Program-made: the position numbers and the translations under genes | Shown: piece by piece, positions 28,298-42,200 of the stretch | Position numbering within the stretch: position 1 is the stretch's first letter | How the letters are laid out: each line of letters starts with the position of its first letter | The notes under the pieces: model-generated | What the model was told of the DNA's origin: nothing | The model's database searches: none | What the model saw: the letters and a program-made list of their open reading frames with translations, nothing else | Assembly: GCA_965153355.1 (NCBI GenBank) | Contig: OZ231128.1 | Span: 45,198,001-45,262,000, forward strand | Length of the DNA stretch: 64,000 bases | From: Flaccisagitta enflata | Taxonomy: Eukaryota; Chaetognatha; Sagittoidea; Aphragmophora | Direction of reading: 5' to 3'

Positions 28298-28863
28298 GTA
28301 TTTATTTGCTTGTTTTTTTTTTTATTTTGCTGTTCAAACTTATTGTTCTCCCTTTTTTTATTCACCTTTTATCTCAGATTTATGTGTTTGTTTCCTTCTT
28401 TTTTTTTAGATTTTTTTTTCTTCTCTTTCTTTCTCTATTTTTGTTCTTTCATTTATTTTTCTCTCCCTTTTTTCTCTCATTTTTTTCCTCTCTGGCAAAT
28501 GTCCAAATATCTTTTTGATTCTATACTTAGTTAAAAACCTGATACAAACCCGTGATAAACCCGAAGAAAGGTTTTGAGGTATTCCGAACCCAAACTGAAA
28601 GTGAAACCGTGGAAAACAAGCCCAACAGGCCAACAGTCGCGTGCTAAGTTACACAAAACTACACAACGTCATACTACACACAACTACATAACTTCATACT
28701 ACATACTTAACATACTACATACTTACATACTACATACTTACATACTTACATACATACTAACATACTTACATACTTACATACTTACCTAATTACATACTTA
28801 CATATTTACATACTTGCATACATACTTACATATTCACTACATACTTACATACATACTACATAC

Positions 28864-28894
<31 letters not shown>

Positions 28895-29091
28895 CATACA
28901 TACATACATACATACATACTTACATACTTACATATTTACATATTTACATACATACTTACTTACATACTTACATACCTACATACTTACTTACATACTTACA
29001 TACTTACCTACATACTCACATACTTACATACTTACATACTTACATACTTACCTACATACTCACATACTTACATACTTACGTACTTTCATAC

Positions 29092-30292
29092 TAGCTTGTA
29101 CCTAAATGACTAAAAGCAATAAAATCAGAATTCTACAAGTAGCTCTTGTTGTGGGGCTGTCTTGGGCTTCTAATGGCATCAGTTTTGGTCTGAAAAATTT
29201 GCATCTTGCTGTCCGCGCCTTGAACCTTGAATTTTCCTTCAGCCTATGGGAAACCAAAAATTTCAAAGTGCTTAAATCTCTGTTTTGACTGCAGATTTGA
29301 AATCTGCAGAAAAAACTGTTAATTGAAAGTGCTTTCCTTTTTGGGCAGCGGCCCCAAAGGGCCGATGTCCCGTAGGACACAGGGGTGAATATCCATACGT
29401 CCGTCCGTATGTCCGTCCGTCCGTACGTACGTCCCCCCCTCCAAAGCTTCTCAAGCCTATCAGGCCTCAAATCTGGCCTCTCAGGCCTCAAATCTGGCCT
29501 CTCAGGCCTCAAATCTGGCCTCTCAGGCCTCAAATCCAGCCTCTCAGGCTTAAAATCTAGCCTCTCAGGCCTCAAATCCAGCCTCTCAAGCTTCAAATCT
29601 GGCCTCTCAGACCTCATATCCAGCCTCTCAGGCCTCAAATCCAGCCTCTTGGGCCCTTAGATCCAGCCTCTTGGGCTCTAAACCCAGCCTCTTGGGCCTC
29701 AAATTCCCATTGAATAACATGGCAAATTGACAAAATCACAGAAAATTGCCCCATATATGCCCTCTCAGGACGTATGGAAATTCACCCCTGTGTCCTACAG
29801 GACATCGGCCCTTTGGGGCTGCTGCCCTGCTCTCACTCCACTTCTTCAGCCAATCATTTCAAGCAGGGCATCGGGCACCGCTGACCATGTGCGATCCTTG
29901 GATGACTTGTTTCAAGTTTCCTTCGGGATCATAGTCAAAATTCATCTTAAAGATATAAAAAAAGGTAAGTTCAGCGATTTTTCATATAAATAAAAGAGAA
30001 AGGTAAGTTTTGCAAACTTTGACACTTATTTTGAGCACCTTCTAGTTGGAATATTGAAAAAGGAAAGCACTTTCAATTAACAGTTTTTCTGCAGATTTCA
30101 AATCTGCAGTCAAAACAGAGATTTAACACTTTGAAATTTTGGTTTCTCTGAGGCAATTGGAGCAACACGGATAAAGAAGATGCAATTTTTTCAGACCAAA
30201 AGTGATGTCATTGGAAGCCCAAGACAGCCCCACAATAAGAACTACTTGTGGAGTTCTGATTTTATTGTTTATTGTCATTTCAGTACAAGCTA
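29092..30292. mobile_element. TAGCTTGTAC foldback element, copy 1, with nested insertion
   Basis: The left arm 29092-29340 and the centre plus right arm 29913-30292 match the intact copies at 30325-30969 and 54993-55635. The gap between them is exactly filled by GGGCAGCGG-capped copy D. The right side is flanked by ATACTTAC; the left flank has diverged. Confidence 0.85.
29341..29912 (+). mobile_element. GGGCAGCGG-capped minisatellite element, copy D (best bounded)
   Basis: GGGCAGCGGCCCCAAAGGGC and GATGTCCCGTAGGACACAGG at the left are mirrored by CCTGTGTCCTACAGGACATC and GGCCCTTTGGGGCTGCTGCCC at the right, then a subterminal CGCTGACCATGTGCGATCC. The core is a 21-bp tandem AGGCCTCAAATCTGGCCTCTC, about ten copies. 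It interrupts a foldback element, so its limits are known to within a few bases. Confidence 0.85.
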
Positions 30293-30324
30293 ATACTTAC
30301 ATATTTACACACTTACATACTTAC

Positions 30325-30969
30325 TAGCTTGTACCAAAATGACAATAAACAATAAAATCAGAACTCCACAAGTAGTTCTTATTGTGGGGCTGTCATGGGC
30401 TTCCAATGACATCACTTTTGGACTGAAAAAATTGCATCTTGCTGTCCGCGCCTTACCTTGAATTTTCCTCCAACCTACGGGAAACCAAAAATTTCAAAGT
30501 GCTTAAATCTCTGTTTTGACTGCAGATTTGAAATCTGCAGAAAAAACTGTTAATAGAAAGTGCTTTCCTTTTTTCAATATTCTAACTGGAAGGTGCTCAA
30601 AATAAGTGTCAAAGTTTGCAAAACTTACCTTTCTCTTTTATTTATATGTAAAATCGCCGAACTTACCTTTTTTTAATATCTTTAAGATGAATTTTGACTA
30701 TGATCCCAAAGGAATATTGAAAAAAAGAAAGCACTTTCAATTAACAGTTTTTTCTGCAGATTTCAAATCTGCAGTCAAAACAGAGATTTAAGCACTTTGA
30801 AATTTTTGGTTTCCCATAGACTGAAGGAAAATTCAAGGTAAGGCGCGGACAGCAAGATGCAAATTTTTCAGACCAAAATTGATGCCATTAGAAGCCCAAG
30901 ACAGCCCCACAACAAGAACTACTTGTAGAATTCTGATTTTATTGCTTTTAGTCATTTAGGTACAAGCTA
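30325..30969. mobile_element. TAGCTTGTAC foldback element, copy 2, intact (645 bp)
   Basis: Almost the whole element is one inverted repeat with arms of roughly 300 bp. Ends are TAGCTTGTACC and GGTACAAGCTA. An 8-bp duplication ATACTTAC flanks it (30317-30324 and 30970-30977), although that word is also the local satellite unit. It has no coding capacity. Confidence 0.88.
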
Positions 30970-31465
30970 ATACTTACCTACATACTCACATACTTACTTA
31001 CTTACATACATACTTACATACATACTTACATACTTACATACTTACATACTTACATACTTACTTACATACTTACATACTTTCCTACATACTCACATACTTA
31101 CATACTTACGTACTTACATACATACTTACATACTTACATACTTACATACTTACATACTTACATACTTACATACTTACCTACATACTCACATACTTACATA
31201 CTTAAGTACTTACATACATACTTACTTACATACTTACTTACATACTTACATACTTACATACTTACATACATACATACCTACATACCTACATACTTACATA
31301 CTTACTTACATACTTACTTACATACTTACCTACATACTCACATACTCACATACTCACATACTTACAAACTTATGTACTTACATACTTACATACATACTTA
31401 CATACTTACATACTTACATACTTACCTACATACTCACATACTTACATACTTACATACATACTTAC

Positions 31466-32211
<746 letters not shown>

Positions 32212-33267
32212 ATACTTACTTACATACTTACATACTTACTTACATACATACTTACCTACATACTCACATACTTACATACTTACATACTTACGTACTTACA
32301 TACATACTTACATACTTACATACATACATACTTACATACTTACCTACATACTCACATACTTACATACTTACGTACTTACATACTTGCATACATACTTACA
32401 TACTTACATACTTACATACTTACCTACATACTCACATACTTACATACTATCTCTGAAAGTTACATACTACAACCTCATACTACATAACTTCATACTACAA
32501 CTTCATACTTCATAACGTCTGTCCCAAAAAAGTTACATTCTGAACCAATAACGAGTGTCCAATAAAAAGTTGACAAAATACCCAAAATTCTCAAAAATAC
32601 CCAATGATACCCAAAAATACCCAAAACTACCCAAATACACCCAAAAATACCTAAAAACACCTAAAAATACCCATTTATACTCAACAATACTCAAAAATGC
32701 CCAAAAGTACCCAAAAATATATGAAAGTACTCTAAAATACCCTGAAGTACCCTAAAGTACCCAGAAATACCCTAGAGTACCTTAAAATACCTTAAAAAAC
32801 CTTAAAAACCTTAAAAAATGTCCAACTATGTTCCACAATGTTTTTAAAATATAAATACATCAATATATTCTAAAAATACCCAAAAATACCTGAAAATACC
32901 TACAAATACCTGCAAATACCCCAAAAAAATCATCCATTATACTTAAAAATATCCAAAAACACCGAAAAATACCTAAAAACACCCAAAAACACCAAAAATT
33001 ACCAAAAAAAATACCCAAAAAAAACCAAAAATACCTGAAAATACCCAAAAGTATCTGAAAGTACCCTAAAATACCTCAAGTACCTGAAATATTTTAAGTA
33101 CCCAAAAGTACCCTGAAGTACCCTAAAGTACCCTGAAATACCCTAGAGTACCTTAAAGTACCTTAAAAAACCTTAAAAAGTCATAATTTTAAAAATGTGA
33201 CGGACCGACCTACCGACCTACCGACCGACACGGCAAAGTGTAGAGTCGCGTGCACGCGACTAAAAAC

Positions 33268-33735
33268 GCCATACGCAAGCCCTTAATAGAGGGCTGACTG
33301 AAGGCCTTCAAGAGCCTAAACTGAGGTCTAAGAAGGCCAATGTAAGACCTGAGAATGCTATTGGAAGCTTGAGAGGGCTGAATTGAGGCCTGAGAGAGCT
33401 AGATTAAGGCTTGAAAGGTCAGAGGTTTGATTTGAATTAAAGAGCAATAAATTGAGGCTTAGATGGCTGATTTGAGGCCTAAGAGGCTTAATTTGAGGCC
33501 TGATTCGAGGCCTGAGAATTTGGATTTGAGGTCTGAGAGGCCTAATTTGAGGCTTGAGAAGCTAGGTTTGAGGCCTGAGAGGTTGGATTTGAGGCCTGAG
33601 AGGCCAGATTCCAGGCATGAGAGGCCAGATTTGAGGCCTGATAAGGGGGGGGACAAACAAACGAATGAACGAATGAAAGTCCCCCTGTGTTCTACAGGAC
33701 TTCGTCCCATTTAGGGCCGCTGCCCAAAAAGTAAA
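33268..33735 (-). mobile_element. GGGCAGCGG-capped minisatellite element, copy E
   Basis: A degenerate roughly 21-bp tandem (GAGGCCTGAGAGGCCAGATTT) runs to about 33645, followed by GTTCTACAGGACTTCGTCCC and GGGCCGCTGCCCAAAAA. The left terminal motif is missing. It abuts hairpin-headed modules on both sides and may have inserted into one. Confidence 0.6.
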
Positions 33736-33737
33736 GT

Positions 33738-34460
33738 GTGACCAACCAACCAACCGACGGACAAAGTGGGTTGTAGAGTCGCGTGCACGCGACTAAAAAT
33801 CGGAAAATGAAGAATTTTGCTGATTTTAAACGCTTGGAATTATCCTGGCAATCAAGAACGGTTGGCAGTGATCATTCCATGGGTTGACCCACCCACCCAT
33901 TAAGAAAAATAACTGCCAAGTCCGGATAATTTTGCACACCCTGTTAAAGGACTTTAAATGACTTAAAGAAATGAAATTGATAAAAAAAGTAAAAGTGTGA
34001 CGGACCAACAGACCGACCGACGGACAGACGGACAAAGCGGGGTGTAGAGTCGCGTGCACGCGACTAAAAACATTTTATTGATCTGAATTTAATATTTTTA
34101 CAATAATATTGAATGATATATATTATAGTACAACAAGCATATACTAATCTGAAACTTTTAATTTTTTTCCACTGAGAACGATGAGCAAAATAAAAACGAG
34201 ATTGGTAAGGAAAAGAGCCAAAGTTATAATTTCTTGTTTTACTTCAACCAAGCGAATTGTGATATAAAAAGGCCGGATACACGGCTACCAAAGTCGCGTG
34301 CGGGTGGGCAGGGGCCATATTTGAGGTCACTAGACCATTTGGGCAGGAGAAGTGGGGTCAAAGAATAAAATCAGAAAAAAAGTAAAACGTGACCAAATGA
34401 CCGACCAACCAACCGACTGACGGACAAAGCGGGTGAAGAGTCACTTGCATGCGACTAAAA
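33738..34460 (-). mobile_element. Cluster of three hairpin-headed elements, minus orientation
   Basis: Heads GAGTCGCGTGCACGCGACTAAAAA at about 33776-33800 and 34048-34072, and GAGTCACTTGCATGCGACTAAAAA at about 34437-34460. Each is preceded by a (CCGA/CCAA)n tract and AAAGYGGGTTGTA-like spacer. The third is complete, with tail AAAAGGCCGGATACACGGCTACCAAAG and CGCGTGCGGGTGGGCAGGGG at about 34267-34312. Confidence 0.75.
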
Positions 34461-35137
34461 ATATTGAATCAATATTAAATCAATGACAGTAGCATGTACG
34501 AGTGAAAGCATCCTATTTTTCAAATGAGATTGATAGCCCTGTGTTTACAAAATGCAAGGCCGGACAGGCACAGTCGAGTGAATTAACATAACACGTTTTT
34601 CAAATGGCATTATGTTCAACTGGATGTACAGACCAACAGATAGTCTGATAGTACGATGGATTCATAGTCACGTTCAAACTTTGAGAAACAAAGGCGACTT
34701 TGTTGTCTTGGCAGAGGAGGAGATGGAGTTAATGAGCATAGATTTACTTTTCAAATTGAATTAATAAAAAAGGTTCAAGATTGTTTGTTTTCTTGTGCTC
34801 TGGTCAGAGCTCTACGATGGAAGAATGACAACTGCTACATCGTAAATTACACGGGCGCAATGCTTGATGTTGGTGCGTTAGTCTGTTGGTCTGAAATGGA
34901 GAACGATCCAGATCAGTGCTGTTTCCGTACGGCTTTTATGTTTGAGATAATTAGATTTTTAGCGCATGCTCTTGGTCAGTCTGTTCATGGGTACCCCTCT
35001 GTGTCCACGAGCCAACTTAATTAAGCTGGGGCAGAGGTGCTATTTTGAGTAAATTTTTAGACGCTTCGCTAAGTTTTTTGGGCATTTTTAGTTAATCGCA
35101 GTATTTCCCATAAAAAAACACAGAAAATAAAGTTAGA

Positions 35138-35296
35138 TTTTTTTAGTCGCGGACACGCGACTCTATAAGCCACTTTTCGGTCCGTCGGTCCGTCCGTCGG
35201 TCCGTCGGTAACAAAGTCACTTTTCGAGTTTTTCCGCTCCTGCCCACCCGTCCGCGACTATTGCTGCCGTGTATACGGCCTTGTTCTCTTTGCACG
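35138..35296 (+). mobile_element. Hairpin-headed element, complete short copy
   Basis: The head TAGTCGCGGACACGCGACTC and GTCGGTCCGTCCGTCGG are followed by CTGCCCACCCGTCCGCGACT and the tail GCCGTGTATACGGCCTTGTT. At about 155 bp it is a near-minimal member showing all modules. Confidence 0.8.
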
Positions 35297-36285
35297 AGTT
35301 TCTGCAGATGAATGAGATTTCGAGCTTATATCCATTGATATATATGTGGAGGTCTAATGATTTACCAAAGGGAAAAAAAAAGAGTTCCCAGCTTGAAACG
35401 CTATTATAACTGATGAAAAAGTCGTTAAGAAGTCGAATGAATGGCCCTATTATTGTTTTATGACGCTTTTTTTTCGTCGAGAAAAGGGTGCCTCGCCTGC
35501 ACCAGAATTAGAAGGGAGGAAATGACATACTTAGTAGGCATCGGAGTGTCGAGTGATGGTTAGGAAAAAAGAGAACTGAGTCATTGAACATTAATTGGTT
35601 ATGACAGTGAGAAAGAAGTCTTTGTAATTTGCATAGCGATCTGGAAACTCGAGTGTTTTAAAATATGATCCCGTCGTGATCTATGTATTGAGTCAGCATT
35701 TAGATCGTACTAGGAAAATATATTTTCACTAACGCATTCTTGAAAAAAAATTCGATTTTCCGACTCGACCCGGAAGCTGACACGATGGGGTAGTTTATGT
35801 ATTGTTTTGCATCACTCTTTTGACACCGTTGACAGTGTAGTTCTAGAATATTTGGACAGTTGGGTTACGGTATGGGGTGATTGAAACGCAAAAGTGAACT
35901 CGTTCAATGGCCCGTCTCTACGCATTAAAGACACTTAATAGTTAAAATACATATTTTACTACATAAGATGCCACGTGGAATGTATTTCAGTTCTGACTTT
36001 TTACATAGCATGTCATACCTGCATACATGGCTGATGATATTGACTTTTAGGAGTGTCTATTATGTCTCATATAAGTCTAGAATTTAAATTTACGTTTTTG
36101 GAGCAAAAAAGTTGAATGGGACGAAAATGTTGGTGAATGGAGCAAAAAGATGAATGAATGGAGCAAGTAGATTTAGTCAATGTCGCAAAAATGTCTAGAA
36201 TTATAGAAGGAGGTAAGAAGTCTTTTTTTCATTGGAGCAAAAACGTCATGGGGACGAAGTATTAAGTTTCCCGATTAGAGCAAAA

Positions 36286-36490
36286 CAAGGCCGGATACAT
36301 GGCGACCCTAGTCACGTGCGGGTGGGCAGGGGCAGGGATGGAGAGGGTCATTGGGGCATCTGGGCGGGAGCGTGAGCTTAAAACGCTCAAAAACACTGAA
36401 AAAATAATATGGGGACCGACCGACCGACCAACCGACGGACGGATGGAAGGACGAACAGCGGGGTGTTGAGTCGCTAGCACGCGACTGAAA
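36286..36490 (-). mobile_element. Hairpin-headed element, complete copy
   Basis: The tail ACAAGGCCGGATACATGGCG and CACGTGCGGGTGGGCAGGGG is followed by a (CCGA)n tract, GCGGGGTGTTGA and the head GTCGCTAGCACGCGACTGAAAA. Confidence 0.75.
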
Positions 36491-36700
36491 AGAAAAAAAT
36501 AACTAAATGCAGCGAATCAAGCCCAACGGGGCAACAGTCACTGACGGCGGTACTGCATAAAACTACGTAAGTGACTTGTTCACATCTAAGTATAGTATGA
36601 AATTCCAAAATCCCATAAAATGGACGAAAGACCATAACCAGTCGCCCAAGGGCTATATGTGTGCCCTGCTTTGTATGTTTGTCAATGTAGGTGATGGTTA

Positions 36701-37218
36701 ACAGGGCAGCGGCCCCGAAGGGGACGATGTCCTGTAGAACACAGGGGGACTTCTGCTTAATTAGGTTTGAGAACCCTATTGCACAATTGACAAAAAAAAA
36801 ATGAAAATTTCAATAATTTCCATTGAATAACATGGAAAATTGATGAAAAAAATGATAAAATGCAAAATTGATAAGAATTGAAAAAAAAATGTGTAATCCC
36901 CATAGAATTACATGGAAAATTCATGAGAAAATGAAAAAATGGGAGAAATCTCATTGAATAACCTAGGAAATTGACAAGTAAACGAAAAAAACGAAGAATT
37001 GCCATTGAATAACACGGGAAATCGTAAAATAATGAAAAAATATGGAATTCCAATGGAATAGTATGGAAAATTGACAGAATGAAAAGATGTAGACTTCCCA
37101 TCAAATAGTATGGGAAATTGAAATGGGGGGGGGGGGGGGGACGAACGGACGGACAAACGAACAAAAGTCCCCTGCGTTCTACAGGACATCGTCTCCTTCG
37201 GGGCCGCTGCCCAAAAAT
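36701..37218. mobile_element. GGGCAGCGG-capped element, copy F, with a 50-60-bp tandem core
   Basis: GGGCAGCGGCCCCGAAGGGG and GATGTCCTGTAGAACACAGG are mirrored by GCGTTCTACAGGACATCGTC and TTCGGGGCCGCTGCCC. The core repeats CCATTGAATAACATGGAAAA with an A/T-rich spacer about six times, a unit unrelated to the roughly 20-bp cores of other copies. A G run and a GGAC tract precede the right end. Confidence 0.8.
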
Positions 37219-37329
37219 GACGCGAAAGGCCATATTTTCATATGAAATCGACGGGTCGATCGACCGACCGACCGACCGACACAGCAACCTATAAAGTCGC
37301 GACTGCCTTCTGAATCTTAGTCGCGCGAT

Positions 37330-38330
37330 AGAGCTTTCAACATTGTTTTTTTTTCACGGAGCACCATTTAGTAAATGCTTATTCCCAAGGAGTGAGCTTG
37401 GAGCAAAGAGGACTATTCTTGTGAAACTGCATCGCTTGGTTGTTTCACATAGCAAAAGTTTGGAGTATCCTTTCACCTTAATTTGGCAATATAAAGAAGT
37501 AAAAATTATGAAGATGATTAATTTTTTTTTTAAATTCTTTAATCTTCCATTGTTGTTTTGGCTTTTAAGTTTCACAGAAATCCCAGAAATCAGTAAAATC
37601 CAGTGTAGTTTCGTTACTCGATGGATAATTTTTTGTTTTAGAAAATCATGGTATTTGTGGGAATAGATTAAATTATTAGAACATAAACCATGAAAGAACT
37701 TACTTAAAAAGCAGATTAACAATTTTATTAAAAGATGAAATAAATAATAGATAAATTTTAAAGATTATCAGCATATTGATTTATCCCGCTGCATTATGCA
37801 AATTAGGTCCTTAAAATGAATTTGCTAAAAAATAGAAGAAGATCGAATTTTCGATAAAAAAATGGTAACAATTTAAAAATTGGCCACTTTATATTTGGTA
37901 AAGATAGTGAAAAGAAATAACCAACTTTTGCTATGTGAAGCACCCAATGCATCGCTGCTTCGTGACAAGATCGGGGAGTTAAGATATTATGAAATATCAC
38001 TCGTCAGCTGTGGGAGAGAAAGAGCATAGTTGCAAAGCAAGTGGTTCTCCTTCGCGAGGGAAATTTATACCTCCCCCTTCTTTGTGGACATATCACCCTA
38101 ATCCGATAAGTAAACAACGCACTCTGGGTGGTGCAGAGATGCGACCATCAGCGGGGCGTTGGCCTTCTCTCTTTTGGAAACGATTCGTGTCCAGCGACTG
38201 CATGGAATGGTAAGAGATGACCGGAAACGAGTATTTGCTTGCCAGCGAATAAAATTATGTTGGTTAGTCCGATCGTCACTTCCACGTCGTTTTATGAGGA
38301 ATTTCCAGACCCACAAGTTTCTCTGTCGCC
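37330..38330. other. Intergenic, no gene recognised
   Basis: This is AT-rich sequence to about 37980, then more balanced sequence toward DRC10 that could include its upstream region. A short inverted match (GTTTCACATAGCAAAAGTTTG at 37441 against AACTTTTGCTATGTGAAGC at 37923) suggests another inverted-repeat element. No convincing exon. Confidence 0.4.
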
Positions 38331-39108
<778 letters not shown>

Positions 39109-39223
39109 CAAATAGGCCTTTCTCTCTTTTTTTACAGTCTTCCTCCAACTTCTGTCCAGGTTTTTTTCTTTTCCACTAATTTTGAAGTCGAAGTCCTTTT
39201 GCTCATGTCATGAAAATTGAGTC

Positions 39224-42200
39224 ATGGATCGTCTGTCGGATATTGAAGCCTTTGCCGCTTCCACGATATTAGAAGGTGAGCCGTTTACAAATTAGTTGAT
39301 ATTTTACCAACATATTGAGCGCTGTGGGACCTAATCAGTAATGACGTTTACTTAATATCAACCCTATTTTACTCTACAGACATGTTGGATAAGCTCAAAG
39401 TGATGAAACACGTTTTGCCGCCATTGGCCCGTGATGAAAGCTCTGACAAAATATCCGATGATGCGAGTTCCTCGCCTCACCTCAACACGGATGGCCTGCA
39501 GGTCAGAACTGAGAAGTGCATATAGTTTTTAAGATACGTCCTCGCATCTCTATAATAGGTTGTGTCCGGTGGTCTGTCGGTCGGTTAGTTGGTAACGCAT
39601 TCATTAAAAAAATCAAAATTATGCATTTTTCAACAGAAAAGTGGATCTAATTCAGTAAAAGCTTACATTTAGTAACTCATTCACGAAATCATTTGTTCAT
39701 TTGTAAAAAACATTCTAAAAAAACATTCATTCATAAAAAACATTTACTCATAAAAAAAATCATTCATGAAAAAAACATTCATTCAAAGAGGACGCGTCGT
39801 TGGCTTACTTGCCCTTGTTTTTTTTCCCGAATCCTTCGCCAGGGCGAAGCTTTAATTCGAGCAGATTCGGGCTGTAAAGTGTAATACATACTACCGAGTA
39901 TCGACCACTCCTTATAAAGAGTAGCTTACTGGGTAGTGTGTACTATTACAATCGGACTTCCGCGCCGACCATTCTTGAATTGCATTTAGTCCGGTTTCCA
40001 ATCTCTCGTTTGCGAAACGCGTGGTCCGAGATTAGTAGTATTTGTCTATTCGATCTAGTCTGAAAGTCTTACAAGTATGAAAAAAGGGTTGTGCATATTT
40101 GCACACCTTTTTTCTTTTCCTCTTCGCCACCTCTCCCTCCCCCCTTACCTGGTTTTTCTACTTCGGACCATGGTCGTGGAATCTTCGAATTTTCCATCTT
40201 GCTTTCATATAGTCAATTTTGTTTTGTCTGTTGATATTCCTTCCTTGTTTTCAAGTCCTTTGATTTTTATTGTGGGGGGATATGCAACAGAAAACATCCC
40301 TGATTATGTGTGTTTTATGTTATTCATATTCCTATGATCATATGCATCTGCCATACATATCTGGCATAAGTGGCATATATATCTGCCATTCAATTTATAA
40401 ATAGGGAGTGCCTCCTGGGCCCTCTGTCGTCACTTCCGATGTCGACTCCGACAATGAGAAGGAAGAGGTCGCTAGCAAGGATCTGTCTGTCTTAGCGGAG
40501 GAGGAAGATGACGAATTGAGCGAAGCTTTAGTCGGACGACATTTGCGGTCGCTGCCCAGAGATGAGCTGCAAAAGGCGCAACTCGACAGGACTTACATCG
40601 AAGGCGTCCTAAGAGAAACCCTGGAAGAAATCTGCGATAAGAGAACGTAAGACAGTAATAGTTACAGTGATATTTTGTAGTCATGGCCTATTTCGTAAAT
40701 TTTGTCACCTAAAAAAAGTCTTGTCACGTCTTATTTTTCTGTGTGTCGTAAGTCGTATGCGTCGTATGCGTGACAAGCAACTGAGGTACAGTACCTTCCG
40801 AGCAAACCCGGTTAAAACTGGAGGATTAATTTTTGTTACTTTACTTTCATTTCCTAAACTTCATTTTTTACTAACTTAATTAAAGATACTTAATTCCTTG
40901 AACATATTTGGCAAAAGTGAAATCAGTGCATGAAGACATCATTGAGAACTCAGACCATTGATTTGGCAGAAAATTTTTTCACACTAGTCAGACAATTTCA
41001 GATTTTATGGCCATTTAAAGTTTTAAAGGACAATTGTCCTAAATTACTTTGAGACAATTGTCCTTAAAAACTATAAATGGCTGTAAAATCTGAAATAATT
41101 ATCTGACTGAGCTGTTCTTGTAGTCTAGGATAGGTAAAATTTTCTGCCAGACCCAATGGTCTGGGTTAGAACACTCAATATTGATGTCTTCATGCACTTT
41201 GATTTCACGAGTTATTTCTTTTGACAGCCAAATATGTTCAAGGAATTAAGTATCTTTTAATTAAGTTATGTACAAAAAATGAAGTTCGGGAAATAAAATT
41301 AAAATAACAAAAATTAATCCTCCAGTTATAGCCGGGTTTGCTCGGAAGGTACTGTACAGGTTGAATGCTGTGTCCTGATGCGGATGTCATCATTCCAGCC
41401 TCCCAACTTACATATTTCATGTTTCTTCTTTACCCATCATATAAGAGGCCAAGGGTGCCGATTCTGTGTAGCATGGATGCATTCCTACGCGGCAGGTGAG
41501 CGCCAAAGTTTGGCAGATATGGCCGGCTCAGGGGGACATTGGGGTGAAATGAAGAAAGAAAGAAAAGAAGGAAGTAAGGAAGCAAACAAATAACAAAGAA
41601 AGAAACAAATATCGGCCAATGTGTAAATTTGATGAAATCTGCGCAGGTATTCGCATTGTTCTCAGTGGACCTAATTCTCATTTGCATATTGCAGCTTTTA
41701 GTTTCATACAATCCAATGAACGTTCTTTTACAAGAAAGAAATTCTCTCTCATTGACAAATCAATACTTATTCTAATGATAGTAAAATGCTTCATGTCAAT
41801 AAAAAAAGAAAGTATGACTGATTCAATTCTGAAATCCCTTTACTTTCAAATATTTTTGGGTTTTGTTTGAAAAAATACTTATGAATAAAGAATTTTATCT
41901 TTGCAACAAAATGAGATTCCTTCGTTTATTGCAGCGCCGAATTATTCGCTGAGGTTGGTGCTGTAACGCTGACAGTCCCTGCTGAGAAACTGGCGATTTT
42001 GTCGCCATTTCTAGCGTATTTCGGGGCCTCCTAGCGACAAGTTTTTGCCATCTAGCGACTAGCGAAATATCTAGCGATTTTCTTTGAGACACCTAGCGAA
42101 TCTAGCTATTTCTAGCTAATTCTAGCGATTTTTTTGAAGAAATCTAGCTAATTTAGCTATTTCTAGCTAATTTCATCTATTTTCTAGAAAATAATTGCTT

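Noticed and set aside
41937-41980. Extra DRC10 exon after the acceptor at 41936
   Set aside because: Phase fits exon 3, but the open frame runs into the TAGCGAT repeat without a donor, and exon 3 joins 43002 directly with a sensible coiled-coil sequence.
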